This document shows, in pieces, positions 26,101-36,805 of a stretch of 64,000 nucleotides of DNA. Source of the stretch: Apostichopus japonicus (Eukaryota > Echinodermata > Holothuroidea > Aspidochirotida > Stichopodidae); the NCBI RefSeq assembly GCF_037975245.1, contig NC_092579.1, positions 3,248,001 to 3,312,000 of the forward strand. The letters are read 5' to 3'. Made by a program: the position numbers and the translations under genes. The stretch's first letter is position 1, and every line of letters starts with the position of its first letter. The notes beneath the pieces were generated by a model. It worked only from the letters and a program-made list of their open reading frames with translations, searched no databases and had not been told where the DNA came from.

Positions 26101-29100
26101 AGATTGAAAGACAGATTAAATCTCTTTTCATTTTATAACATTATATAGGTACTCTAACTCGTCATTTTAAAATTTATCAGTTTCGTGACAATTTAAATAA
26201 AAAAAGTTGTCAGTATTTTGTGTTCGCAGGAAATTGAACAAGGTTTTCCAACACTGCTGAACTGTGCAGTTATACATCATGTTAAAGGTTTTCACGGAGG
26301 CCTTTGAGAAATGAATGGTTAGTACAGTGTATAATGCTGCACTGATGCTGTGTGTAGGCCAAGGTTCACGAAGGTCATTGGTTATATTCGCGCGCCATAG
26401 ACATGTTTTTAGAGGTTACGGAGGGTCAGGTTTCCATGGATATTAATCAAAAATCAATCTGAGTTTAACTGACGCTAAAGAAATGGATCATCTTGGGCAG
26501 ATTAACAGATCATTGCAAGTATAAAGAAGTAGCTCTGCTGTTAAAAAGAAAAGTTCAATATCGGTTTGCTGTTATCGGCAATTAGGCAAAATTTTACCGA
26601 TACCGATATGCTGCCGATATTGCAAATATCGGCAGATACCGATATTGAAAACGATTATCGTAGCAACACTACAAACAATAATAACCACCTGCTTTTCAAA
26701 TTTTTCTAATTTCCCTGAAATGGTCAGTGATTCTAGGTGAATGGATAAGCTACCAACCAGTTGCTTCATTAAATATATTTCTACGAGGATCAACAAGACA
26801 CACTGGCTAGTGCAAAGGGCCAGAGAAAACCAAAATCAATGCTTAGATTGAGCAATCTGCAGAGCAGACCCAATAAGGAGCTCAGGCCTACCAGGCTTTG
26901 AGTGTTATCATTTATTAGTGCTAAATTACCAGAGGACTTTGGCTTCCCTGGGGGGCCGGAATGAAATCTTCTTAGGGCCGGATTTGAACCATGGCCGCCT
27001 ATTGACAATCCCTGATCTACGATAAGATAAATACATTCTTGCCTACATGAGGTTTTACTTACAGTGTTGACACTGCCATTATAAATGGCCACAATCAGGA
27101 TACAAGCAGCGGCAATTATTGCAAACACAATGAGGTTTGTGAATATTCGAATCAGGTACAGCTTGCAGGTTTGGAATTTTGAGACACCTTCTCTCTTCAC
27201 TTTTCCGCTGAGGTTCTCCTAGAAATTAAGCAAAAAAGGTAAGAAAACTTTGAACGCTAGAGGAAAGTTCAGATGTTAACGTAGCATGCCATTAAGTATC
27301 ACAGATCTAACGATACTGACCCTCACCCCATTCTCCCACCCAGATTATGGCCACCCCCTTCTCCCACCCAGATTATGCCCACCCCAACCCCTCCCTGCCC
27401 TTCTTCAATCATATTGAAATTAAATTTACAAAATAGTTTTAACCCTAGAAAAAAAATCAACTTGTGAGATTACTTAAAGAATACTATACAACTATACAAA
27501 ACAAAAGAACACCTCACAGCTGATATACAACCCACCTCCCGAACCCCCACAAGGACCCCCTAGTAAAGATTTACTATCACAGTTAACAGATGTGAGATGT
27601 ACACTAACATCTAGTTCTTTGTATGCACTAACATGAAGAGTTAAGGATTTGGTGTGACCCATCCATTTATACTTGAGTGCATGTAACATTAATACTTACT
27701 CACATCCCTAAAAAGAAGAAACCTCGCAGACTAGCAGAACAGTTTAAATGACAATCGGAGACAGAGAATGCTTGAAAACTACTCACGGCTAACTCCAGAT
27801 ATATGCTCTTACGGTTAAGCTTGGCCGCCACCTCTGACGTGACACCGAAGTCCCATCCTGTAAAGACCTTTGATGAGTAAAATCCATGTGTCTGATCCCC
27901 CGTCACAAAAAACTGCCTGTAAGCGGAGGATATGCTGTCAAGAAACGAAAAAAGAGAACCTGTTTGACAGGAGAGGCGGCATACATCCACATAGAAATAA
28001 TATTAAGTGTTGTTGTAATAGGTTTAGACTGGAGTCACTAAATGTCAAAAGTTACAAAGTGACTGAAAAGTTTTTCAAAGACCCTCAAAGGAAATGCAGT
28101 CACCACCGTTCAGACTATGCATGTTAGGACACGATAACATGCGATCAAAAGTGTTCAGACTACATGTCCTAAATTTATGCGATGACGGGAGGGTTTGTTG
28201 TTACCTTGTTTGCAACCTACCATCATGTTGTAGAGTATATAGGCCTACATTTTGACACAACAAGGTATCATGTCAGGGGTGACCTTGGCATCGCAGTACC
28301 AGAGTTTCTATCAAAGGAAGTCATTGCTTGCCTGGCAGCAAGCACAGAATAGTGTAATAGGGCATGGTATAGGCCCACAGGTATAAAGTGCCTGCTTCCT
28401 ACCTCTGATTGCGGCAATCAAAAACATATCAGTCTGACACATTTATCTTACGACAAAAGTTAAAAATCCTATTTGTTACACTGTATCATATCGCGTGTAG
28501 TGTGAATGGTCTCATATAATAACAGCTTGACCTTTTTTGAGTATATTGTGTCGTATTGTATCGTGTCATAGTGTATTGTATTGTATCATAAATAGGGTGA
28601 TTTGGGCCTCACTCTGATATAAGTCTGACCAAGTGTATCTCCCCCTCACTATAGGTTTAAAAAAAAAAAAAAACATGAAAAGAGGAACACAACATACTCA
28701 AATGATATATGTGGCATTGTAATTTGGGGATAACTTTAATAATTAGGCCCTTAAATAAGACATTTTGATGAGTGCAACAGTTAGCAGAATGCTAAAGTTA
28801 CTTAAACCTGATTAAATTTAACTTAAAACCTGTTCTGAGATAAAGAATAAATTTATCAGAAATACATTGAGCACGCCTATGGAATGCCAGACTAGACACT
28901 ATATGACTGCTTGACTGACCTCTTTATGAGAACCACCAGAATGAGGATGTAACATACAGAATACACTAGCAGGTAGGCAAGCGGGATGTTGTACTTTGCC
29001 TGGTTTGTGTATGATCCGTAGAACAATGTTGAATTAGCCAGCCAGCCCTGATGGAATAAATATACAGAAATAGCATGAAACATGCCCAATATGATGAAAA

Positions 29101-32100
29101 TAGCGTCAAATATACTTTATGGGACAATTCAAATTAGCTTTTCGTTTTCTGTCAGAAATATCTTGAAATTTTGAATTTGGCCTCAATTTTAAAACATTTA
29201 ACAACTAAAATTAACATGGAAATTGTGAATTCTTGAACAAAGATATACAGGGAATCTAGATCATTGTTTTTTATCATAAAATAAACAACAACTTCCCAAA
29301 AGCTGGAGGTTTAATCCTTCCATATGAAATCCCACATACAACTGCTACTAAAGGGAGTTCCACCCTACCGATACTTTTACAGAATATTACCAACCAAATA
29401 AATTCTGGAGGTTTCATCCTATCAAATGAAACTCCACATACAACTAAAAAGATTTCCAGCCTACCTTATACTTTTATAGAATATTACCAACTATATCAAT
29501 TCTTGAGTTATACTGCTGAGCATTCATGTGTTTTCCTTTGGATTAATTCTCCTCTAAACCCCATCCCAATCGCCTCCCACCCCTCCCCCTTTTTATCTCC
29601 TTCAGCTTCAAGAGAGTGCTGGTTGCATTTCCATGTAGTCTCTGGCATACAAATGTATGGGCACAAAATTTAGTGAAACTGAATTTAGTGAAACAACAGA
29701 TATCTAAATTTATCAAGAAAGTCTAAATCTGGGCAAATGTATGGGCACAAAATTTAGTGAAACTGAATTTAGTGAAACAACAGATATCTAAATTTAAAAT
29801 CAAGAAAGTCTAAATCTGGGCAAATGCATGGGCACAAAATTTTGTGAAACTGAAGTTAGTGAAACAAGAGATATCAAATTTTATCAAGAAAAGTCTAAAA
29901 CTGGGCAAAGGGCCAGCAATCTACATAAGACTACATGTTCCATCTTTCAACAGTCGAAAAGTAAATTTGCCCTTGACTATTCTTTACTGTACGTGTATCA
30001 TTTAAAGTGCGTTTTACTCTCATACAAATACGACATTAACTCAACGCCATCTTCTATACACCAGCGAATCATTAATCTGTTATCCCATCGCAGAATGCTA
30101 TGCAGACTGGGCAAATCGCTATACGAATGCAAACATGTATAGCATAGTAGTTTATATGGGACAATCGTGACAGCCTTCAAAACTGCTATGCAGACATTAT
30201 ACACTAAATTATGCCCTGTACACCTGACTGAATTTTGATTGCAAGGCCAAAAAAACTGCAGTGTTAGGCAAGTGTTTAAAATAGTTTTATGGTAGTTTGA
30301 ACACCAGTCATGACTGAACAATGCAGAGACTGAACAATGCTTTATTTCTTTTGATGCAATTGTTTGGTCTTTTTCTATTATTTACAAGAAGAATACAAAG
30401 GGGGGGGGGGATATGGCAAGATCACATACTACTTATTTTTCATTCTTCAAGCAAACAAAAAGCAAACAAAAGCCCCCCAAAAATTTCAACTTATATTTGG
30501 AAACCAGGATCAGACATCACAAAGAGTCCTTAAGCTGGTAAAATGAAATACTAAACTTGTAATATTGCTGTTTTATGCAGTTATGATTCACGGTTGTACA
30601 GTAGGAGTATACCAATTATTCAAAGGTTTCCAAAGGACTAGCTCTTGGCAAAAATATTACCAACAAAGTTGCCTTTTAGCAGTACAGTATTTCACTATGC
30701 AGAATCGACACAATGTGTGCAAAAATTGCATGAAAGAGTCAAAGAATTGAAATATGTAGATATATTGCAAGAAAATAAGAAAACAAGAACTTATGATACC
30801 TTGCGACCTTTCTATGAGAATATTTACTGTAACACTGCAAATAAGATTTTTGTAAATTTTGACCATTGTTGACAGCTGAGGTGATTAGCAAGGTTCTCCA
30901 ACCCAAGTGGACCTGAATATCAAGCTTTTCCATGGTATATTTATGTTATTATCATGTTTACAAAGGTTTTGAATATTGACTTGACCTCAAATGACCTTTG
31001 AACCCTTTGCAGAAAATAAGATTAATGTGTTCAAGGAGGTGGCTAGGCATGGCAAGTATATAACTCAAAGTTTTACTCGTAATGTCTACTTGACAGGTTT
31101 TCATGTTTGCAAGGTCTACAGACTTTCACCTCAGTTGACCTCAAACGACCTTTTGACCTCGACCAAACAGTTGAGAGAACATCTGTTGGTTTCAAGCTTG
31201 ATACGGACTACTGCCGAGACACTGCCCACTCAAGAAGGTTTAATTTACCCATAATTTTTAATCAGTTGTTTTGCTACTGATTTCTCCTATCAGAGAGAGA
31301 TAAAACAATAAAAACGCACCCCTCCAGTTAAGAGATCCAGAGCGCTGAAATCCTGATGTACCGGTCGGTTATCCGGGTACCGATAAAACAACTCTGGAAT
31401 CACGATGAGGGAGAAGGTGAGGAGGAAGACGATGATGTTCAGGAAGAGTAACCAACGAAGGAGGATGAAGAAAGAAGTCACGCTGCTGCCAAAGTTGCCC
31501 TCTATTGTTTTAATAGAACTGGTCCAAAGGGCAAGGCCTTTCAGCCAGTCTACGATCCGTTCCTTCAGGCTCCCCATGGACTAGATTGTTTCCCCAAAAG
31601 AAAAGACAAATTGTGTGCGTGTGTATTTTAGTTTACAGCACAAAAATACCACAATTATGATCACTTCTTCTAAATGGGCAACAATAACCTTAAACAGTTG
31701 CTGGAGATGCTAAAATCGCCAAAACAATTAAAATATATATGTAATTACAAATTAAGGTGTCAAAACCATTTCTTACAAAATGTAAATAATGAAGAAGATA
31801 GAAAAACATATAAGTGTGAACTTTTTTGTGTGAAAATAACAGGAGAGATTATTAAAAACAAATGCAAAAAAAAAAACAACTACTAATAACATAAGGCAAG
31901 GAGGAGAAAATGTGCTGTGTGTAGACTTACATAAGAAAGAGAATACCAAGCTGCTTTGATAGGGCTGGTTGTCTTTGCTTTTTTCTTGGATTTTTTGGCT
32001 ACTTTTCTCCTAAAACAAAGGTTAATGCAAAAAGAAAGATATCAAGTACCTAGTTTTGTGAAAGTGTGTAAAATAATCACAATTTCAGATTGATTTCTAT

Positions 32101-35100
32101 TTTGAATTGTGACTGCCTCTTTTATACCAAGTAAATTCTGTTTTTTTTTTCTGTTTTATTTTAATTTGGTTACTTCGTAATGCAGTATGTAGTATCCAGT
32201 TGTACAATTTACAATACGCTCTACCCAAGTAAATATCATTGTGATATAGCACCACACATTTCGTGAGAATCCACTATGGCAGACCACTTCCAAAGATCAG
32301 ATAAAACATAATCCAAGCAGTAAATGAAGTCCTACAATGTCTTTGTCAGTATGTATTCCCTACCCAAGTAAATATCATTTTGATATAATGCCACAAATTT
32401 CTCGAGAATCCACTACGGCAAACCACTCCTAACGATCAGATAAGAAATAATCCAATCAGTTAATGAAATCATACGATGCTTTTGTCTGATTTTTCCAGAC
32501 TCAACAAATCTTTAATCATGGATTTAAAAAGTCGGTATTTTATACCTGACGGCCTTCTTGGTTTCCATGTTACTGGACATTCCTCGGATGGTATTCCTTC
32601 TTTTAACGGCAGCTGCTTTGCTGCCATCCACCACTTTTGTATCCTCCATGATTTTTTTCACAATTTCATTTTCCTCATCGGAATGTTCCTCTACGGCCCC
32701 CTCCTGACCTTTCCGCCGACGAACAGTTGTTGGCTTGACCCACTTACTACTGCTAGTTGTCTTAATAATCCCACGCCCTATCAAAGTAATAAAGAGAGAG
32801 AATTAAAAAACACATATGAATAATGATCATTTATTCATTCTTGTTAAAATTCTCGAATCTGATTGGCCTGTTGTCATCCGCTGACCATGCATTGACCTAT
32901 GGATAATGCATGGCAAACGCACCAGTGTATTATTATTATAAGTTGCAAGAAAAAGAAAAGTATGGCTGCAGGCTTATCAATAGAGAACAGAGCAGGTTAA
33001 GACAAGACAAGACGATATATGGATGGAATCAGCGTGTTTATGTCAGATTCATAAACCTAAATCAGACAGGAGTGTATAAACCTCCTTGGCATTTCCAGGG
33101 AATAGTTTAATGTACACTTTGAGCAGCAGTTTTTGTGGGATTTCTCATAAAATAGTGAACTTTACACTATGGTGTCTAGAACACTTGATGTATATATGTC
33201 TTCAAAGTTTAAATATCACTTTTGTAATTTGTACATATCAAGCTGCTGTTTTAACATAAAAGTTATATTATGCAAGTTACACCTTTTTTGAACGATGTTA
33301 CATTGCTTCGGTAGTAAGATTGCAAGGTACAATTGGTAATAATCACAGCCAGTTTCAAAGAGCCAAGAAACAATAAGCTATTTCAATTCCCGCATCCCAT
33401 ATCACTTTCCAAATTCCAACAAATGGCAGCGAAATTCTGATAAAAATCGGTAGAAAACTTGATCTTGCAAAACGGACGATGCTTTGATAGTCCGAAAATA
33501 TGTTGATGCATCTGTAACATTTATACGATGAAAAAATAACCTACCAAGGGTTCTACTGGGGAGTAAGTCTATAATGTAGTTAGGATCACCCAGGTTTGCA
33601 GCTAGAAATTCTCTCTCTTCCACCTCATCAATCTCATCAGCAGTTGATACGTAACTCTCTGTGGAGGCGTTGGAATCTCTCCGAGCAGCCGGGCCATTTG
33701 CGTACTGTTGCTCCTCGGGAGAAATGTCAGTTTCCCTTTCAACATGAAAATCTGTGCCATGAAACGTAACATAAAGATAAATTACATCGATGCACGTCTA
33801 CAATTGGCAAAGTGCTTGTGTGGTAAGTTCCATTTGTTGAACATAATGATGATTGGTAAAATAAGGTAAACAATAACTTTGTCAAGAGAAGCATCAAACA
33901 CACTGGGATCAAGATGATTTGCTGGAGCAGATATGCCTTGAAATACAATGTGTCTTTGTTTGCACTCAGGAAAAGAATCTCACAATGTTTTAGCCACTTG
34001 TTAAACATGGCCAGTGATCACAAAAACAAAACAAATTCTACCATCTACAATTTCCCTGAATTACGACACAAATCAGTTGCTGTACTGGCTTTTGAGAGCA
34101 GCCCAAGAAAAAGACGCGCAGGTAATGAAGAGTAATATACATGTGGATTAAGTTAGGCACTGAATTCACCTTGATTCTTTTGATGTTCTTAACGTCTGTA
34201 CCGACAGAAAAATCGCCGATGCTGTTTCTCTACTGGCAAAATCTGATAGTATTTAGCCAGTAAATAGCTCCACATTTCAGGGCCTGGCATACTTGATATG
34301 TTTAAAACATTTATCATCTCATCACCACAGATCACCTGTATTGTAAGTTGTAACGATATCACAATTCTGAAATTATGCCCTCTATCAGAGTTGAAAAGAT
34401 GGCTGCCAAACGCACAAGTTAAAGCAGCATTTTGCGTCCTTTTCTATGATTTTTCTCAACCTCACTGACTCTTCAATGCCATAACCACATGTATACATAA
34501 CTAGCTTATCTATGTAAATCTTACATCAGATGGTGGCATAAAAGTCGAAAAATTTGCAAATTTCAACTTTTTTGTTTTTCTCCCAGATATTTTCAGTTGG
34601 GATCCCAGTAAACCTCGCCCATAATATGAATATTTAAACACTACGAACGTCATTGACCAGTACGTCAACACCATGCTTGATTTGTGTATAGTCTATATGG
34701 CAGTTGTACCAGGGAGTTCCATAACAACTCCCTGGTTGTACTAACGCAAAGTCTTGAATCTATTTTTAGCAACGGCTCATAACTAAACCTGCATCTCTGT
34801 TTGGTTGAATTCAAACTAGTGGGTTTGGGGGAACTGTATGCAATTAATTTTAAATTTGGAATTTGTCGTGGACACTTTTCTCATTATCTGCAAATATCCT
34901 TAATTACTTGCCAATTACATTGTTGGCAGGGAAAAACTTGGCTAATATCTTAGTTTGCTGTTTTGTGATTGATATATGTAAAAAAACTCGAAGGACATGT
35001 CAAAAAAGTAGAAAACGGCGACCAACGCAAAGAGCTGCTTTAAGATGGTTACAACCAGAATAAATCAGTAGAAATCTGAGCCATTGGGTGTTTCCTTGAA

Positions 35101-35774
35101 TCAATACACTCATCCCAGAACACAACAAGTACAGTATTGACCTCATATATGATACTGTAGAGAGTCAAGTAATGGTCACTAATTCCAAACAATTCACAAA
35201 ATTTTAAACTGTCACCAGCAAAGGGGTTGAACTTTTGTTCCAGCCTTCAAGTTGTGAAGTTGAACTTAGAAAGACCAAACTGGATTTTCAGTACATTACT
35301 CTACAATTTGGAAAAATCTTTTGTTACTGATGTTTTCTTAATGTACCATCTGTTTGTATGGTAGTGAACTGATCGTTCTTATCATTCAAAACTTACATTA
35401 TTGAACCCAATCACAGTGAAATTTTGTGGTTATCCTGCCACCACAAAAAAGCATGCTTTTGCATGGAAGTTTTAGAGGAATATTAACACTTTAATTGCCA
35501 AACCATGGAGCACATACTGTAAAGAATGCAAACAAACAGTATGATGTATTCATAAAAAATCTACAAGCTAAATTTGCTTCAAATTTGGACAATAATGAAC
35601 CAAAACAAAGTAAGCTTTACTTAAAATATATGTGTTGAGCTACAGTATGTTACAAGACATATTACCTGACAAGACCTCGACATCATCATAACCATAATTT
35701 TGCTGACCGCGCTGGTAATCTTGGAGCTGCACATCCTCTGCACTTGAGGGATGATTTGCATATCTGTAATCCAT
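16893..35774 (-). CDS. transmembrane channel-like protein, TMC5/7-like, 17 exons, 810 aa
   Basis: Gene-level span, complete from ATG (35774) to TGA (16893). The 17 exons listed separately join with matching phases at every junction into 2433 nt. TMC proteins are ten-pass membrane proteins of the TMEM16/OSCA-like fold; TMC1/2 are mechanotransduction channels, while roles of most others are less clear. Residues ~1-210 form a charged cytosolic N-terminus. Membrane segments fall in exon 5 (TM1), 6 (TM2), 8 (TM3), 9 (TM4), 10 (TM5), 11 (TM6), 12-13 (TM7/8), 14 (TM9) and 15-16 (TM10). The TMC signature CWETF is at ~518-522, SPEFNIARN at ~561 and CGPFRGL at ~657. The CGPFRGL motif and the Lys-rich C-terminus after TM10 recall vertebrate TMC7; exact subtype is inference. 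Introns hold several satellites and transposons. Confidence 0.95.
17400..17760. repeat. 120-bp tandem repeat in TMC intron 16
   Basis: Two near-identical units lie exactly 120 bp apart (17471 and 17591), each with TGACCAACAGGACCAGACCT followed by GCCACAGTAACAAGAGATTT. They are flanked by more diverged GACCAACAGGAC/ACCAATCAAGGAGAC sub-units. The array lies between exons 17 and 16. I saw no clear resemblance to the exon-16 end. Confidence 0.75.
17904..17982 (-). CDS. TMC exon 16
   Basis: Acceptor CATTTTAG, donor CTG|GTAAGG. Completes TM10 (LAIYYFRTVTKGRRK) and enters the cytosolic coiled-coil-like tail IIKRLKQQIIL conserved across TMCs. Confidence 0.92.
18760..18856. repeat. inverted repeat (foldback) in TMC intron 15
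   Basis: An imperfect palindrome with arms of about 40 bases: the left arm (AGGCCCAATGATGTGTTGAT ... TTCAGAGG) pairs with the right (CCTCTGAGGAAGATCCTGCA ... ACATCAGGCCC) around an 11-base loop. The GGATC-hairpin/AAAC style resembles sequences seen near the ends of some retroelements, so it may be a retroelement remnant. That origin is inference. Confidence 0.5.
18945..19100 (-). CDS. TMC exon 15
   Basis: Acceptor TTTTCTAAG, with a strong CT-rich tract before it, donor TTAT|GTAAGC. Encodes SIPSDNCGPFRGLENPFEVL and the start of TM10 (SPGFILAVIIVLM). The alternative AG eleven bases into this exon (TCAG) would create an immediate stop, so the upstream AAG acceptor was chosen. A divergent region of the genome could still modify this border. 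Confidence 0.88.
19440..19760. repeat. 24-bp minisatellite in TMC intron 14
   Basis: On the minus strand units such as TATGGATGCTATTTGTGTAT + AGAG recur with a 24-bp period, best between 19489 and 19740, with increasing divergence toward lower coordinates. Because 24 is divisible by three, the minus strand has an open frame of an 8-residue repeat (YGCYLCME-like), which is not evidence of a gene. The array starts ~90 bp downstream of the exon-14 donor and shares the word TGCTATTTGTG with exon 14. Confidence 0.7.
19847..19977 (-). CDS. TMC exon 14 (TM9)
   Basis: Acceptor ATTTTCAG, donor TACA|GTGAGT, ends phase 2. Encodes NCTPSNQAWRASLTKTVF (the conserved TMC NCxPxxxxWRAS motif) then the helix IILFVFFAICGFSVGYIIV. 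Confidence 0.93.
20364..20439 (-). CDS. TMC exon 13 (TM7/8)
   Basis: Small exon (76 bp): acceptor TTTTTCAG, donor AGG|GTATGA. Completes the Trp codon split at the exon-12 border and encodes IGMYFSPLLMAFCIIKIIIT, corresponding to the FFSPLLP helix of TMC proteins. Confidence 0.93.
21117..22942. repeat. 112-bp tandem array carrying copies of TMC exon-12 donor
   Basis: Sixteen units, exactly 112 bp apart by the marker TTACCATGTG (21209, 21321, 21433 ... 22889). On the minus strand each unit contains GATCCAGTCACAGGTTTACA followed by CATGGTAAGTC. This aligns with the end of exon 12 plus its donor (GATTCAGTCACAGGCTTATA, CATGGTAAGTC); over 48 nt I count about 7 differences. Fifteen units keep GTAAGT; the unit nearest the exon (22889) has GTTAGT, and a short 25-bp partial copy at 22914 again has GTAAGT. 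Units in the middle are nearly identical, which implies recent homogenisation. Confidence 0.95.
22943..23038 (-). CDS. TMC exon 12, founder of the 112-bp array
   Basis: Acceptor ATTTTAG, donor ACATG|GTAAGTC, ends phase 2. Encodes IMRKFCFKGL, TSPEFNIARNTMDLIQSQAY and TW, the conserved stretch preceding the GxxFSPLLP-like helix. The last ~30 nt plus the donor are duplicated in diverged form in each unit of the array downstream (21117-22942). Confidence 0.93.
23492..23589 (-). CDS. TMC exon 11 (CWETF signature, TM6)
   Basis: Acceptor TTTTGTAG, donor TTTGC|GTAAGT, ends phase 2. Begins with the family signature CWETFAGQEIYKL and continues into TM6, VIIDFLVQFVATGLGELIF. This motif defines the TMC domain. 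Confidence 0.95.
23976..24063 (-). CDS. TMC exon 10 (TM5)
   Basis: Acceptor CTCTACAG, donor GAG|GTAAGA. Encodes RVFLMKVVVLVTLIVFWLQQ (TM5) and an extracellular Cys-containing loop VENCDVDSCE. Confidence 0.92.
24765..24907 (-). CDS. TMC exon 9 (TM4)
   Basis: Acceptor CTCTTAG, donor GGCAG|GTAGGT, ends phase 2. Encodes the TM4 helix AVPLLVAGYNLILPYMFTVI and NLERYKNPRNALYVALG, matching the conserved R/ERYexPR loop of TMCs. Confidence 0.92.
25234..26671. mobile_element. non-autonomous hAT-like element with 8-bp TSD, in TMC intron 8
   Basis: A 1438-bp insertion flanked by a perfect 8-bp duplication CAAACAAT (25226-25233 and 26672-26679). Termini are TAGTATTGC and, in reverse complement, TAGTGTTGC. 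Both subterminal regions are packed with ATATCGG/CCGATA words, for example 25243-25325 and 26558-26650. The 8-bp TSD and TAGNG-like ends indicate the hAT superfamily, where subterminal repeats bind transposase. No transposase ORF is visible. Confidence 0.8.
26880..27010 (-). repeat. possible tRNA-derived SINE fragment
   Basis: Read on the minus strand, GCCATGGTTCAAATCCGGCCC contains a box-B-like GGTTCAAATCC. It lies ~70 bp downstream of the exon-8 donor. No clear box A or acceptor stem; weak call. Confidence 0.3.
27063..27218 (-). CDS. TMC exon 8 (TM3)
   Basis: Acceptor TTTCTAG, donor ACT|GTAAGT, phase 0. Encodes ENLSGKVKREGVSKF, then LYLIRIFTNL and the TM3 helix IVFAIIAAACILIVAIY, ending in a possible glycosylated loop NGSVNT. 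A 1.4-kb hAT-like insertion lies in the following intron. Confidence 0.92.
27787..27934 (-). CDS. TMC exon 7
   Basis: Acceptor TTGACAG, donor GCC|GTGAGT. Encodes SSAYRQFFVTGDQ and SSKVFTGWDFGVTSEVAAKL, the cytosolic linker conserved between TM2 and TM3 of TMC proteins (the FxGWDF core). Confidence 0.92.
28920..29047 (-). CDS. TMC exon 6 (TM2)
   Basis: Acceptor CCATCAG, donor AGAG|GTCAGT, ends phase 2. Encodes GWLANSTLFYGSYTN then the TM2 helix IPLAYLLVYSVCYILILVVL. The LFYGSYTN motif is typical of the TMC family. Confidence 0.92.
29650..29905. repeat. ~85-bp triplication in TMC intron 5
   Basis: Three head-to-tail units with the marker GGGCACAAAATTTAGTGAAA at about 29660, 29744 and 29831 (third unit slightly changed), each followed by AACAGATATCTAAATTT and AAGAAA(A)GTCTAAA. 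Spacing is 84 and 87 bp. Confidence 0.8.
30960..31250. repeat. TGACCTC-rich diverged repeat in TMC intron 5
   Basis: Repeated words GACCTCAAATGACCTTTGA and GACCTCAAACGACCTTTTGA lie ~150 bp apart, with TGTTTGCAAGGT-like text between. It looks like an old dispersed or duplicated repeat. No coding signal. Confidence 0.35.
31320..31580 (-). CDS. TMC exon 5 (TM1)
   Basis: Acceptor ATCTAG, donor GGG|GTGCGT, phase 0 at both ends. Contains the conserved TMC entry IKTIEGNFGSSVTSFFILLR followed by the first hydrophobic segment WLLFLNIIVFLLTFSLIVIP and ALDLLTGG. The GTGCGT donor is weaker than its neighbours. Confidence 0.9.
31931..32009 (-). CDS. TMC exon 4
   Basis: Short exon (79 bp): acceptor TTTTAG, donor TTAT|GTAAGT. 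Encodes a Lys-rich run (KVAKKSKKKAKTT) followed by PIKAAWYSLSY, the basic stretch that precedes the conserved TMC core. Confidence 0.85.
32221..32480. repeat. ~139-bp tandem duplication in TMC intron 3
   Basis: Two units starting CTACCCAAGTAAATATCATT (32221 and 32360), each containing GAGAATCCACTA and GATCAGATAA, ending ~65 bp from the exon-3 donor. Confidence 0.75.
32546..32777 (-). CDS. TMC exon 3
   Basis: Acceptor TTTGATAG, donor GTCAG|GTATAA, ends phase 2. Encodes a basic, low-complexity cytosolic region (KWVKPTTVRRRKGQ ... VKRRNTIRGMSSNMETKKAV). Confidence 0.85.
33545..33751 (-). CDS. TMC exon 2
   Basis: Acceptor GGCACAG, donor CTTG|GTAGGT, phase 1 to phase 1. Encodes a cytosolic, Glu/Asp-rich segment containing YVSTADEIDEVEEREF and NYIIDLLPSRTL. 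No known domain recognised. Confidence 0.85.
34423..35039. mobile_element. TTAA-flanked MITE, family A, copy 1 (TMC intron 1)
   Basis: A 617-bp non-coding element flanked by TTAA on both sides (34419-34422 and 35040-35043). Its ends are inverted: AGCAGCATTTTGCGT and, in reverse, AGCAGCTCTTTGCGT. It is related in inverted orientation to 51101..51759. TTAA target duplications are typical of Kolobok/piggyBac elements; no transposase is present. Confidence 0.75.
35666..35774 (-). CDS. TMC exon 1 (start codon)
   Basis: Begins MDYRYANHPSSAEDVQLQDY, acidic and Gln/Tyr-rich, with no signal peptide, as expected for a cytosolic TMC N-terminus. Ends TTGTCAG before the donor GTAATA; phase 1. The start is the first ATG of the open frame that joins exon 2. 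Confidence 0.85.
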
Positions 35775-36589
35775 CTTGTTTTATTCCAAAATGTATCACA
35801 GATTACAAACCTGATAAATTAAAATGGAAATATATTACTGACTTTAGGTAAATTTTCAAAAGAAGAAGTGCCATTGCAAACTTAACTCATCCTGACGATA
35901 GTTTCCATTCATAAATTTGCAAAGCATTTCCAATCATAAAAGTTGATCAATAGATTTATTAACTAGTAATGTTTGTTTCGCGTGTGACGAAAAGTATTTT
36001 TTTAAAACATTTTTCTTTCCGTCGAGACTGTGTAGATTAAAACTACAGTACAAAAACGAGATTACATGTGGACCAAAATCAAATTTCTACTCGCAGCGAC
36101 ATATAACAATGTGAAGTTTATAGGGGACATGGTCAGTTACAGTTTATATACGGTACCGACATAATCAGGCTAAGAATATAAATATAATATAGATACTATT
36201 TTGATATCATGGCATTGGGTAATGTAGCAGCACAGCACCAAGTGCTTTACACTCAGCTAACAACAACAATTGCAGAGGTGTTCCCATCTTCTATCAACAT
36301 TGCTAAGACACACACACACAGAAATAAGAGGGGCTGTTAAGTCTGTGTCTGCAATTAAGAGTTTACTGTACATCAGTGTGGATACAGCAAGCCTAGGGGC
36401 AGTACTATCCCTTATATCATATAATATCTCATGGACAGTACTAACACCTAACTGCAATTTAACATACTATGCCTAACAATTGGTACTTGTATTGTTGTGA
36501 GTGGTCCAAGTTTGTTCTGGTGCCTGTTTTGTTCACATCTTGTATGATGGCACATTCCAAACTATTCCAAACTATTCTAAACATGCATG

Positions 36590-36795
36590 CACACACTCAC
36601 ACAGAGACACGTTCATCAATACAAGAAACCCCAACTAAATCACTTCAAAACAAGGCATATCTTTTGAACAATTGCAAAGAACATCATGGATGCACACACA
36701 CACACACGTCACTACAAGAAACCCCCAACTTAATCACTTCAAAACAAGGCATATATCTTTTCAACAACTGCCAAGAACAGCATGGATGCATTTTC
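36590..36795. repeat. ~105-bp tandem duplication with (AC)n
   Basis: Two units both contain CACTTCAAAACAAGGCATAT and CATGGATGCA, joined by short (CA)n runs. Confidence 0.7.
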
Positions 36796-36805
36796 GATTC
36801 CTTAA

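Noticed and set aside
26572-26796. Open frames over the right end of the hAT-like element
   Set aside because: They run through the ATATCGG subterminal repeats and the element border, so they are not host coding sequence.
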